The notes below the pieces were generated by a model, which had not been told where the DNA came from, did no database searches, and saw nothing but the letters and a program-made list of their open reading frames with translations. Shown here piece by piece: positions 16,864-24,389 of a stretch of 40,122 bases of DNA. Position 1 is the stretch's first letter, and every line of letters starts with the position of its first letter. This DNA comes from Sphingomonas citri (GTDB taxonomy: Bacteria; Pseudomonadota; Alphaproteobacteria; Sphingomonadales; Sphingomonadaceae). Location: NCBI RefSeq assembly GCF_019429485.1, contig NZ_JAHXZN010000015.1, positions 1 through 40,122 of the forward strand. Reading direction: 5' to 3'. A program made the position numbers and the translations under genes.

Positions 16864-17565
16864 TCACCTCGCATCCGCTTCGACATCGATGGTGCACCGC
16901 ACTGCCTCGCGCGCCTTGTTCGCGCGCTTCCGGCACGCATCCAGCGCCTTGCGATTGGCGGTGACGATCCGATCGCTGGCCATAAACGCAGCGAAGCCTT
17001 CAGGCGATGCGGTCCGCATCAAGCGCGCGCCACCTTCCCACATCGGTTCCTTAAGGGTTCGAGCCGCCATTCTCTCCGGCCATTGCCAACTCGCCGGCAC
17101 GATTTCACGCGCGACCCACCCTGGCATGGCCGCCCATAGCATCATGCCAAGGACAAGCCCGCCGCCACCGAAGATATACAGCCAGCGGTTCTGCTCGCGG
17201 GCATTGCGATCTGCGAAGGCAAGCCCGCGCATGTCACGCGCGGCTTGGTTCATGGTGCTCGTCGCGCGCTCCAACGCATCATGGTCGGCACGCCGCGCCT
17301 CGGTCGATGCAGCCGTGAGCTGGCCTCCCAACTGCTGCGGCGTAGCGCGCAATGCCGGCGACTGCTCGATGGTGTCGAGACGATCCGATACCTCGGTCAG
17401 CCGGGCATCGATATGTGCGAGCGTCGGTGAATAGTCGGGTACGTCGAGTTCGCGCCGTTCCGCCGCCAAGCCCTGCACGGCGCGCAACACCAGCGCCACC
17501 TCTCCACGTAGTGCCTCGAATGCCTCGGCGGGGTCGCCGCCTTCCTGATAATCGTCGTCTGCCAT
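16864..17565 (-). CDS. DUF6118 family protein (relaxase-linked membrane protein)
   Basis: A 233-residue protein. The N-terminal half is acidic and helical with coiled-coil character (FEALRGEVALVLRAVQGLAAERRE, HIDARLTEVSDRLDTIEQS). One transmembrane helix follows at about 128-148 (WLYIFGGGGLVLGMMLWAAM), then a basic C-terminal domain (NRKALDACRKRANKAREAVRC). This layout is that of DUF6118 proteins, commonly encoded directly after Ti-type traA on alphaproteobacterial plasmids. It starts six bases after the relaxase stop. Its role in transfer is unknown. Confidence 0.82.
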   Translation of the reverse strand: MADDDYQEGGDPAEAFEALRGEVALVLRAVQGLAAERRELDVPDYSPTLAHIDARLTEVSDRLDTIEQSPALRATPQQLGGQLTAASTEARRADHDALERATSTMNQAARDMRGLAFADRNAREQNRWLYIFGGGGLVLGMMLWAAMPGWVAREIVPASWQWPERMAARTLKEPMWEGGARLMRTASPEGFAAFMASDRIVTANRKALDACRKRANKAREAVRCTIDVEADAR

Positions 17566-17571
17566 CCGCTC

Positions 17572-20487
17572 CTACCGGCTCATGCCTCGGTCCCGATCCC
17601 GCCCGATCCCGATCGACTGCTCCAGCGATCGGTCGATGCTGCGCCCGCGCTCCAGTTTCAGCGCCAGCTCGGGCGCGCGCCGTTCCAGCACCTTCGCCAG
17701 CTCGGGGTCGCGCTTCAGGCTATCGGCTATCACGCCCATGCGGGTCGTGGCCTTTTCCGCACGCGCCCCGTCGCTGCCCGCCCGCTCACGCGCCAGCCTT
17801 TGCCAGCTCTCCACGAACCGATCGGCCCGCCGTTCCGGATCAAGGCGAACAGCGGTTTCCAACATCATGCCGTGCTGCGCCGATCCGGTCCGGCCTCCGG
17901 CGGCATCGCGCGCGAGTGAGGGATTGCGCTCCAGCGCAGCGGCAAGGTCGCGCGCGCCTTGTGGCCGCGTCACATCGAGCGCGTCGCCGGCCTTTGCCAA
18001 TGCCTGCTGCTGGTGAGGCAGCACGGGCAAGCCCTGCTCGCGCATCCGCGCCGCATCGGCCCATGCGCGGGCATAGCCCTGGATCGCACGGGACTGCCGG
18101 GCCGCATCAGGGGTGGTGATGTTTGCCCCCCCTTGCCGCTCCTGGTCGAGCACCGGAACCGGCGCTGCGGGTTTGGGCCGGAACCCGGCGAACATACTCT
18201 TCGCCTTGCCTTCGACCTTCGCCACCAGCTCGCGTGCGAGTTCCGGGAACCGGATCTCGCGCCGCTCGGCAAAGGCACGTGCCTGGTCCTGCTCGGGCGC
18301 GGCGTAGTCGGCAGCCATGTCCTTCGCACGTTCGCGCGACAGGGTGCGGGCAAGCCGGCGCTGATCGGCGAAGTCGTCACGGCCGTAATGGAGCTGCACG
18401 CCGTCGCGATGCCTGGACAGGCCGACATAGGCGCTGTGCCGGTCCATGCCGGGGGTGGCGAGAATGTGCGCCCGATCGACGGTGACGCCCTGCGCCTTGT
18501 GGAACGTCGCCGCATAGCCGTGATCGACCGCGGCATAGTCCTTGGACTCGAACGCGACCCGCGCGCCGCTGTCGAGCCGCACCGCCATGCCATCGGGACC
18601 GACCCGCTCGATGGTGCCCAGCGTACCGTTCTTCACGCCCAATCCGCGCTCGTTGCGCAGGAACATGATCCGGTCGCCGGTGGCGAACTGCCGCTCGCCG
18701 CGATCGGCGCCGAACGCCACGTCCTCGCCCAGATCGCCGGTGGCACGAAGCCGGCCGCGCGCCTCCTCGTTCAGCTCGCGCACCTCGGCATTGGTATGCG
18801 TGAGGATGACGCGGGAGCGGTCGGGTTCGGCCTGACGCTGCCGATCCCACCCGTCCACCAGCGCGGCCCGCGCCGTCTCGCGCGTTTCGGCCGCCTGCAC
18901 CATGCCATGCTCGTCATAGGCATGGATCGCCTCGGCCGTGCGCCCGGTGGCGAGCTGCCGCGTCCCTTCCTTCTGCCAGCCCTCGCGCTGCCGGCGAACC
19001 TCAGTGATCTCGGCCGCGCCGTGGCGCTCGCTGATCGACCGGAACGCCGCGCCTGCCTCGATCGCCTGCAACTGCTCGGGGTCGCCCACCAGCACCACCT
19101 TGGCGCCGGCGTCACGAGCATGGGACAACACCCGCTCCATCTGGCGGGTGCCGATCATCCCCGCCTCGTCCACCACCAGCACGTCGCCGCGGGTCAGCAG
19201 CTCGCGCCCCTGCCCCCACGCATGTTCAAGGCTGGCGATGGTGCGCGACGTGATGCCCGATCCTCCTTCGAGGTTCTCGGCCGCGATGCCGGACAGTGCC
19301 GCACCGCGCACGGTGTAGCCCTGCGCCTCCCACGCCTCTCGCGCGACGCCGAGCATCGCTGACTTGCCGGTGCCGGCATAGCCAACCACCGCCGACAGCC
19401 CTTCAGCGCCGGTAATATGCTCGAAGGCGTCCCGCTGCTCGCCCGACAGCACCAGCCCCCGCACCTCGGCCGCGCCCAACGCACCGGCCCGCTGCCGATC
19501 GGCGACACCGTGTCCGGCCTGCACCGCCAGCGCATCACCGGCGCGCTCCAACCGGCTTTCGACCGCAATCATGTCGCGGGAGGTGAACCGCTCCTGGTCG
19601 CGTCCGTCACGGCCCAGCGCCACCAGCTCGGGCGATGCCTTCACCGCCGCCATCACCTGGTCGAACTGCTCCTTGCCGTCGCTATGGCGGAAGGCAAAGG
19701 TGGCGAGGTCGCGGACAGTGAAGGTCGCCTGGGTGCGCGTGATCGCATCCAGCGCGACGCGCGGGTCGGCGACGATCTTCTCGCCATTCTCCCGCGCGAT
19801 CCGGGCGTGATCCTCGATCCGCTCGGCTTCGAGCCCCTGCCCAGGCCGGCGCGACGCTGCCGGGCCGATCTTGTGCTGCGGCTCCAGTTCGACGCCCTGG
19901 TCGGCATAGGAGCGATGATCGATCCGCGCTTCCAGCCCCAGCTCGGCCATGCGCTCGTTCACATGCGCGGCCCACGCCTCACGCCACTCCTTCAGCAGCT
20001 CCGTGCTGTTCCAGTCGCGCACCTTCTTGCCGAAGCCGTCCGGCCCGACCTCGCGCATCGCCAGCATCACATGCGCGTGCGGCTTGGGGCTGCCGTCCTT
20101 GGCCTGGTCCCAATGCACGTTGAGGTCCGCCACCATCCCGCGCTTCGCGAACTGCTCGGCGACGAACTCACGGGCGAGCTGGACGCCCTGTTTCCGGTTC
20201 ATCTCGCGCGGGATCGAGAACTCCACCTCCCGCGCCAGTTGCGCGTCCTTGCGCTTCTCGCCTGCCTCCACCTCGTTCCACAATGCCGCGCGATCCGATA
20301 GCCGCTCAGGTGCGCCTTTCGGTAGCAGCACTTCCGAATGGATCACGCCTGCCTTGTTGGAGAAGTCGTGGTTCCGCCCAAGCCGCTCGTCGTGCAGTTC
20401 GGATGCGGAGCGGTAGGCGGCGGACGCAACGGCACTAGAGCCGTTCGCGCGGCTGATGACCTTGGCGGAGAAGTGATAGATCGCCAT
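17572..20487 (-). CDS. traA: Ti-type conjugal transfer relaxase/helicase TraA (MOBQ)
   Basis: A 971-residue protein from ATG 20487, since the family begins MAIYHFSAKVISR; the longer frame to 20544 is rejected. Residues 1-220 are the MobA/MobL relaxase with candidate catalytic Tyr25 (ASAAYRSAS) and the metal-binding histidines HWDQAKDGSPKPHAHVML. Residues 370-750 are a RecD-like helicase: Walker A GYAGTGKS, Walker B VLVVDEAGM, GDPEQLQAIE, and the C-terminal YAATFHKAQGVTVDRA and YVGLSRHRDGVQLHYGR. The arginine-rich tail is low in similarity. It nicks oriT and unwinds plasmid DNA for transfer. It is divergent from traC, with the candidate oriT between them. No TraG coupling protein or mating-pair genes are present. 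Confidence 0.95.
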   Translation of the reverse strand: MAIYHFSAKVISRANGSSAVASAAYRSASELHDERLGRNHDFSNKAGVIHSEVLLPKGAPERLSDRAALWNEVEAGEKRKDAQLAREVEFSIPREMNRKQGVQLAREFVAEQFAKRGMVADLNVHWDQAKDGSPKPHAHVMLAMREVGPDGFGKKVRDWNSTELLKEWREAWAAHVNERMAELGLEARIDHRSYADQGVELEPQHKIGPAASRRPGQGLEAERIEDHARIARENGEKIVADPRVALDAITRTQATFTVRDLATFAFRHSDGKEQFDQVMAAVKASPELVALGRDGRDQERFTSRDMIAVESRLERAGDALAVQAGHGVADRQRAGALGAAEVRGLVLSGEQRDAFEHITGAEGLSAVVGYAGTGKSAMLGVAREAWEAQGYTVRGAALSGIAAENLEGGSGITSRTIASLEHAWGQGRELLTRGDVLVVDEAGMIGTRQMERVLSHARDAGAKVVLVGDPEQLQAIEAGAAFRSISERHGAAEITEVRRQREGWQKEGTRQLATGRTAEAIHAYDEHGMVQAAETRETARAALVDGWDRQRQAEPDRSRVILTHTNAEVRELNEEARGRLRATGDLGEDVAFGADRGERQFATGDRIMFLRNERGLGVKNGTLGTIERVGPDGMAVRLDSGARVAFESKDYAAVDHGYAATFHKAQGVTVDRAHILATPGMDRHSAYVGLSRHRDGVQLHYGRDDFADQRRLARTLSRERAKDMAADYAAPEQDQARAFAERREIRFPELARELVAKVEGKAKSMFAGFRPKPAAPVPVLDQERQGGANITTPDAARQSRAIQGYARAWADAARMREQGLPVLPHQQQALAKAGDALDVTRPQGARDLAAALERNPSLARDAAGGRTGSAQHGMMLETAVRLDPERRADRFVESWQRLARERAGSDGARAEKATTRMGVIADSLKRDPELAKVLERRAPELALKLERGRSIDRSLEQSIGIGRDRDRGMSR

Positions 20488-20662
20488 TGCAACACTGAAC
20501 CTGCCAATTTTAGCGCACGTCGGCAACAACGTATAAGCGCGCACTCACAAATCGCTGTGCTCCCCGTGATTGACTTGGTTGCATTAACCTCTGAAGCCGC
20601 TTCTCCGATGGCAGGTGGTACGCTACGCTGCATGGGTCAGCGATACGCGGAAGGAGAAGGTG
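20488..20662. other. Candidate oriT / divergent traA-traC promoter region
   Basis: The 175 bases between divergent traA and traC are where Ti-type plasmids carry oriT. At 20529-20546 the sequence ACGTATAAGCGCGCACTC resembles the Ti/RSF1010 nick region as I remember it (ACGTATAA or TAA, then a GCGC core and CT). An imperfect inverted repeat of GCGCACGT (from 20514) lies just before it. The region must also hold both promoters. Assignment is by position and partial motif similarity, with no alignment run. Confidence 0.5.
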
Positions 20663-20992
20663 ATGCGGAAAGTTCGGGATTACGATGCCGAGCTGAAGGC
20701 GCTGAACGACAAGGCCAAGGCGCTGAAGGCCCGCAAGGTCGAACAACTCGGCGCCCTTGTTGCCGCCACCGGTGCCGATGCGCTCGACCTGGAAGTGCTT
20801 GCCGGCGTAATGCTCGATGCGGCCGGCTCAAAGGACACGGGCGCGAAGGAGGCGTGGCGCACGAAGGGCGCAGCCTTCTTTCAGCGGCGTGGGCGCAAGG
20901 GTCGCGGGCCTGCTCAAGACGACGGCAACACTGGAGCGGTGCAACCGGACAGCGATGCGGCGGACGGAAACGGCGCTTCAACGCTCATCTAG
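20663..20992 (+). CDS. traC: TraC-like conjugal transfer accessory protein
   Basis: A 109-residue protein starting at ATG 20663 behind AAGGAGAAGG. The N-terminal half is a charged helical stretch (VRDYDAELKALNDKAKALKARKVEQLGALVAATG) followed by LEVLAGVMLDAAGSKD, then a Gly/Asp-rich disordered tail. This is the pattern of the small TraC proteins encoded divergently from traA, which bind at oriT in the relaxosome. It overlaps nothing and is followed after 13 bases by traD. The name is given by context and general features. Confidence 0.65.
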   Translation: MRKVRDYDAELKALNDKAKALKARKVEQLGALVAATGADALDLEVLAGVMLDAAGSKDTGAKEAWRTKGAAFFQRRGRKGRGPAQDDGNTGAVQPDSDAADGNGASTLI

Positions 20993-21005
20993 CAAGGAGT
21001 GGATC

Positions 21006-21224
21006 GTGGCGCGCCGTGAACGCACCCGGCACCTGATCGAGCTGGGCGGCCTCGTCCAGAAAGCCGGCTTGATCGAACTGGTCGAGGACGATCGCGCGAC
21101 GCTCTACGGCGCGCTGCTGGAGCTGGCGGGCAAGGCACGGGGCGATGATGGCGGGGACGTGCTGACGCTGTGGAAGCGCCGCGGCCGACGCGCATTCGAG
21201 GCGGAAGCGGAGACGGACGAATGA
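21006..21224 (+). CDS. traD: Conjugal transfer protein TraD
   Basis: A 72-residue protein. The start is taken as GTG 21006, because AAGGAGTG stands before it and family members begin with a short basic segment; the open frame extends further upstream over traC and is not coding there. The motif RRERTRHLIELGGLVQKAGL followed by DDRATLYGALLELAGKA is the TraD family signature of Ti-type plasmids. Its stop overlaps the next ATG (ATGA at 21221). It is thought to act with TraA and TraC at oriT. Confidence 0.85.
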   Translation: MARRERTRHLIELGGLVQKAGLIELVEDDRATLYGALLELAGKARGDDGGDVLTLWKRRGRRAFEAEAETDE

Positions 21225-21505
21225 CCGAACGCACCTGGCAGCTCGTCATGACCGGGCATGGACTGGAGCATGTCACGCCGCAGGCTCAGGCCGACATGGC
21301 GCGGCTGCTCGATCTCGATCCCACCATCTCGCATCTGACGATCGAGGTGGACGGTGACAGCATCCACGTGGCGCGGGACTGGCCCAGCAACCGGATAGAG
21401 GAAGCCGACGCTCTGATCGACCGCATCGCCGGCTCCGGCCTGTTCGCGATCACCGTTCACGACAGAGGCGGCAAGCCGCCCAGGCGGGTGACGGCGCATG
21501 GCTGA
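21221..21505 (+). CDS. Small plasmid protein, function unknown
   Basis: A 94-residue protein beginning MTERTWQLVMTGHGLEHVT, coupled to traD by an ATGA overlap. It has a predicted alpha-beta make-up (ISHLTIEVDGDSIHVARDW, EEADALIDRIAGSGLFAITVHD) and a basic tail. I do not recognise a family. Its place in the traC-traD transcript suggests a transfer or maintenance role. Its end overlaps the next small frame. Confidence 0.7.
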   Translation: MTERTWQLVMTGHGLEHVTPQAQADMARLLDLDPTISHLTIEVDGDSIHVARDWPSNRIEEADALIDRIAGSGLFAITVHDRGGKPPRRVTAHG

Positions 21506-21605
21506 GCGCCCTTTCCTACCCTCGCGCGCCCGCATCCGGGGTGGTGATAATCGCCCCCCTTTCGCGCTGCTGGCGCGTTTCACAGACACACCGGAGGCGA
21601 CATGA
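21498..21605 (+). CDS. Very small coupled ORF (35 codons)
   Basis: ATG 21498 overlaps the preceding gene by eight bases and its TGA (21603-21605) overlaps the next gene's ATG at 21602. The product is short, basic and proline-rich, beginning MAERPFLPSRARIRGGDN. There is no recognisable domain. The overlap at both ends fits the coupled pattern of its neighbours, which is the main reason to list it. It may serve only to carry ribosomes to the next gene. Confidence 0.4.
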   Translation: MAERPFLPSRARIRGGDNRPPFALLARFTDTPEAT

Positions 21606-22000
21606 TGACTGACAGCGGATCGGATTGGGCAATGCGCGGCATCGCCGCGGCGACGATCATCTACAATGATCCCGTCTGGGCGGAACAGGAATATGCCATG
21701 CAGCGCGGTGAGCGTGTACGCGGCACTTTCGACCCGCCGATCCCCGCTGCTCATGTCGATGCGCTGCGCGGCCGCTGGGACCGCGCCAATGCGTTTCAGG
21801 ACCGCATGGCGGCCGAAGGCTGCAAAACCCTGCCGGACAATGCGGACCCGTCCTCCTGGGCCTCCGTAGCCCCCGACATGCTGATCGCCGGCCGCACCGC
21901 CGATCGGCGCGGCATCCGCTGGGTGCCGGCCCCGCTCCTCGCCGAATATCAGGCGCTCGTCGCCACGCCCCTGCCCGGCTCGGCCGATCCGGCCGCATAA
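21602..22000 (+). CDS. Hypothetical plasmid protein
   Basis: A 132-residue protein with a CACCGGAGG-type ribosome site before ATG 21602. It appears globular and soluble: IAAATIIYNDPVWAEQEYAMQRGERVRGTF (two stretches around an NDP turn), then HVDALRGRWDRANAFQDRMAAEGCKTLPDN and a C-terminal region ending PLPGSADPAA. I do not recognise a family. It closes the rightward traC-traD group. About 110 bases without a gene follow before the convergent gene at 22113. Confidence 0.65.
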   Translation: MMTDSGSDWAMRGIAAATIIYNDPVWAEQEYAMQRGERVRGTFDPPIPAAHVDALRGRWDRANAFQDRMAAEGCKTLPDNADPSSWASVAPDMLIAGRTADRRGIRWVPAPLLAEYQALVATPLPGSADPAA

Positions 22001-22112
22001 TGGAAAGACGGTCTGTCATGGTAGCAGCCGCGGCAGACCCTGGTTCACGGACTGACAGCCTATGAAGCGACGACAGCGTAGCCGCTGAGAGCCTCACAGG
22101 CGAGAGCGGCTG

Positions 22113-22394
22113 CTATTCCTCCGGGTCATAGATTTCGGTCGAACCCCCTGCCCTGACATGCCGCTTGGCGAGCAGCGCCAGGAAGCCGCGCTGGACCTCC
22201 TCGAACGCTTCCTCGTCGCCCTCTTTCAACAGGGTCGAGATGGCGGCGACGATGCAGGTGCCTTTGCCGAACCCGGTCTGGTTGCTGGCGGCGGTCATAA
22301 GCTCGTCCATCCAGCGCCCGACTTCCTGAAGCCGGGTGCGGGCGACGATGCGCGGGGCACCCTCCACAAACTGTTCCATGATAGGCATCATCAC
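22113..22394 (-). CDS. Hypothetical plasmid protein
   Basis: A 93-residue mostly helical protein starting at ATG 22394, or from inner ATGs a few codons later, with AGGAGGTGATGATG at the start region. Its sequence includes VARTRLQEVGRWMDELMTAASNQ, FGKGTCIVAAISTLLKEGDEEAFEEVQ and an acidic C-terminus. I do not recognise a family. It lies next to the replication region and is transcribed away from it, so a maintenance or copy-control function is conceivable. Nothing in the sequence proves it. Confidence 0.6.
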   Translation of the reverse strand: MMMPIMEQFVEGAPRIVARTRLQEVGRWMDELMTAASNQTGFGKGTCIVAAISTLLKEGDEEAFEEVQRGFLALLAKRHVRAGGSTEIYDPEE

Positions 22395-22774
22395 CTCCTG
22401 CCTGGTTGATCGGAGGCGACCCGGCGGCGAAGCCGGGCGTTAGGAACCCTGCGCTAGGACAAGGCGCTGCCACCTTTGGGCCAGGCCTTGGACATGCGTG
22501 ACAGCCGCCCGGCCGAGAAGCTCGACCGGACCTAGCGATTGTCGGGGTTCCTACGCCCCACGGCCGGGATTGACCGGACCGCACAGACAGGATCGCAAAA
22601 CCGCACACACCCGGCAAGGTGCTGATGGAGAGGAGCTGTGGGTTCGACTTGGCTTTCCTGAAAGCCACACGGCCGTAGGCCGTCTTGGTGGCGGCGTTAG
22701 CCGACACGGATCAAAGGCTTATCGGCCGAAGGCCGATTCCGCCTGCATGCACACACCGCCTCAAGAGCGACGCT
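22395..22774. other. Gene-free region with nested inverted repeats
   Basis: No convincing gene is seen here. Three perfect hairpins stand in a row: GGCTTTCCTGAAAGCC (22651-22666), ACGGCCGTAGGCCGT (22669-22683) and ATCGGCCGAAGGCCGAT (22721-22737). A longer imperfect inverted repeat pairs 22435-22458 (GGGCGTTAGGAACCC, then CTAGG) with 22531-22559 (CCTAGCG, then GGGTTCCTACGCCC). Such structure beside an origin can serve single-strand initiation, a regulatory RNA or a transfer site. Which of these applies is unknown. Confidence 0.6.
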
Positions 22775-22872
22775 GCCGTTAAGGGATTCTGTTAGATAGA
22801 CTCTGTTAAAGAAGTTAAGCGGGAAAAATGACCTGAAAGATGGCGGTTTTCTGCGGGTTTAAGAGATAGCGC

Positions 22873-23085
22873 GGTGTGTGATCCCACGTGATTCGGTGTG
22901 TGATCCCACGATACTTGGGTGTGTGATCCCACGACGCTAGGGTGTGTGAAACCACGATAGTCTGGGCCCCTTATCCACAGGTCGGCCGCATTCGAGGTGA
23001 TGGACTATATCCCATCAACGCATGGACAGGCCCTCGCGGTCTCATCGTGCTAGGGAAATCGTGAAAAGCGGTGTGTGAAACCACG
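22873..23085 (+). repeat. Iterons: three GGTGTGTGATCCCACG and two GGTGTGTGAAACCACG
   Basis: Direct repeats start at 22873, 22895, 22918, 22941 and 23070. The first three read GGTGTGTGATCCCACG and the last two read GGTGTGTGAAACCACG, both of the latter followed by ATAGTC. Spacing of the first four is 22-23 bases, about two helical turns, so initiators would bind on one face. The fifth is set apart by 129 bases and touches the end of the rep gene, so it may act in control and not in opening. Confidence 0.92.
22971..22979 (+). promoter_or_regulatory. DnaA box TTATCCACA
   Basis: A perfect match to the strict DnaA-binding nonamer, 15 bases after the fourth iteron. Its position within the iteron array supports origin function. 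Confidence 0.8.
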
Positions 23086-23089
23086 ATAG

Positions 23090-24043
23090 TCAGCGTCCCT
23101 TGGCGAGCCTGTCCATCAGGTCGTCAACCTCGCCTGCACGCCGGCGTTCGGCATCGAAGCGATCCCGACGTTCCCGCTCGGCCTCCAGCTTGGCGGTTAG
23201 CGCCAATGCCTCGGCTTCTCCCCGAAGCCGGAACAGCACAGCCGCACTGCCATCTGCCGTTGTCGTCATTTCCAAGGCGTAATCAGGGAGCTGGTCGGCC
23301 TCCACCACCTTGCGGAGCATCCGATTGAACTCCTTGGGTTTGCTGTCGCTGCCGGTTTTGTCGCGCAAAACCTCAACCCGACACGTCCACCCACCCTTCT
23401 GGTTGCCGGCGTGCTTGCGTGCAATCCGATACAGGGCGCGCTCTAGACCGCCTGTCAGGAGGAAGTAATCCTGGTGCATGGTGAGAAGCGACCGCTCCCC
23501 TATGATGCCCTCATACACCCAATCTGACAGGGTGATCGACATGCCTCTCGGCTGATCCGTTTCGGGGTCCACCTCCAAAGTCCATTTATCGAGCCAGTTG
23601 AAGCCCGCCTTGGTTCGCCGTTTCGGCGCACGGATGGAGGTCGATATGGAGGTTGTCTGAAGGCGCTGAAGCGCGGCTTGCAGCTCTTGGTAAGCTCGCC
23701 CGCTGGTATCCCGTTTGATTGCCCGCAACAGGTCATAGGAGGTGGTTTTAAGCGTTCGGGGTAGGTCGTTGACCCCCTGCTCTCGCATCCGATTAAGCGT
23801 GGAGGCGGCCCACACCAGAATGTCCGCATCCCATATTGTCGCCATGCCATAGGCGGGGATCGCCTCGATCTTCACCCATGTTTCACCGTCTGGGCTCTGG
23901 TATTCAATCGGCTTCACTCGCTTGCGCTTCTGGAGCGAGAAAAACGGCCGCTCCATCGTCTCCCGCTGATCCTTCAGGGGAAGATCGCCCATCAACGGAA
24001 TGAACAGATCGAACTCTGGGTTAGGGTTGTGGCGCTTGCTCAT
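23090..24043 (-). CDS. repA: Replication initiator protein (RPA family)
   Basis: A 317-residue protein starting at ATG 24043. It begins with a polar leader, then FDLFIPLMGDLPLKDQRETMERPFFSL, a conserved opening of alphaproteobacterial RPA-type initiators. Further landmarks are YGMATIWDADILVWAASTL, a winged-helix-like region around YDLLRAIKRDTSGRAYQELQAALQRLQTTSI, and YFLLTGGLERALYRIARKHAGNQ. The charged C-terminal helix ends LDRLAKGR-like. It should bind the adjacent iterons and open the origin. It is last in the leftward parA - RHH-like - repA group, with a TGCA operator in front of it. Confidence 0.9.
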   Translation of the reverse strand: MSKRHNPNPEFDLFIPLMGDLPLKDQRETMERPFFSLQKRKRVKPIEYQSPDGETWVKIEAIPAYGMATIWDADILVWAASTLNRMREQGVNDLPRTLKTTSYDLLRAIKRDTSGRAYQELQAALQRLQTTSISTSIRAPKRRTKAGFNWLDKWTLEVDPETDQPRGMSITLSDWVYEGIIGERSLLTMHQDYFLLTGGLERALYRIARKHAGNQKGGWTCRVEVLRDKTGSDSKPKEFNRMLRKVVEADQLPDYALEMTTTADGSAAVLFRLRGEAEALALTAKLEAERERRDRFDAERRRAGEVDDLMDRLAKGR

Positions 24044-24066
24044 CTAAGCCACCTTGCATTTTTGCA

Positions 24067-24083
24067 ATTGTGCAGATGTGCAC
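24067..24083. promoter_or_regulatory. Par/Rep operator copy in front of repA
   Basis: ATTGTGCAGATGTGCAC, sharing a TGCA-N4-TGCA core with copies at 24401 and 25033-25076. It lies in the gap between the RHH-like gene and repA, just upstream of the repA start on the coding strand. Confidence 0.6.
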
Positions 24084-24087
24084 ATCA

Positions 24088-24387
24088 TCAAGCGCGACCG
24101 AACTGCTTGTCCGCATCATACTTGGCGACCAGCTCGGCGATTGCCTCTGCAAGAAGGTCCTGATGGCTGCGCCTGGTCCGTGCCGCCAAAACGCGGAAGG
24201 CCTCGGCCGTAGGATCCGCAGGATCAAAATAGGCACCAAGATGATATTTACCGGGTCGCTTCCCCCCCGACCGCCCCGTGTTTGTCGCCGCAGTCGACAC
24301 TGGTGCCGAGGACGCTTCATTCGGCTCAACTTTACGCTGGGCCTGAGGCGTCACCGCTGGAGCCAACAGGGATGTACGCTTCGCCAT
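24088..24387 (-). CDS. Small ParB-like/ribbon-helix-helix partition partner
   Basis: A 99-residue protein from ATG 24387; an upstream frame to 24417 would place its start inside the operator and overlap parA. Residues 1-50 are a flexible, Ala/Ser/Pro-rich arm. The C-terminal half (KYHLGAYFDPADPTAEAFRVLAARTRRSHQDLLAEAIAELVAKYD) has the strand-helix-helix pattern of ribbon-helix-helix DNA-binding proteins. Small RHH proteins with a disordered arm next to ParA are the ParG-type partners that bind the centromere and stimulate the ATPase. It lies between parA and repA in the same direction. Confidence 0.75.
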   Translation of the reverse strand: MAKRTSLLAPAVTPQAQRKVEPNEASSAPVSTAATNTGRSGGKRPGKYHLGAYFDPADPTAEAFRVLAARTRRSHQDLLAEAIAELVAKYDADKQFGRA

Positions 24388-24389
24388 GA

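Larger units (their letters stand above)
22775..23085. other. Origin of replication (oriV) with AT-rich stretch, iterons and DnaA box
   Basis: The window's best origin. An AT-rich stretch at 22790-22835 (GTTAAAGAAGTTAAG and neighbours) is followed by five iterons between 22873 and 23085. A perfect DnaA box, TTATCCACA, lies at 22971-22979. The RPA-type initiator gene is directly adjacent, and its 3' end lies five bases from the last iteron. Iterons downstream of rep also occur in other rep/oriV modules. No other region of the window has such elements. Confidence 0.88.

Noticed and set aside
17959..19362. A 467-codon open frame on the plus strand.
   Set aside because: It lies wholly antisense to the relaxase, whose motifs are clear. 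The translation is rich in Arg, His and Gly and has no domain.
22873..23085. Regular short repeats as a possible CRISPR array.
   Set aside because: The units are 16 bases with 6-7 base gaps, beside rep and a DnaA box. There are no spacer-length gaps and no cas genes. They are iterons.
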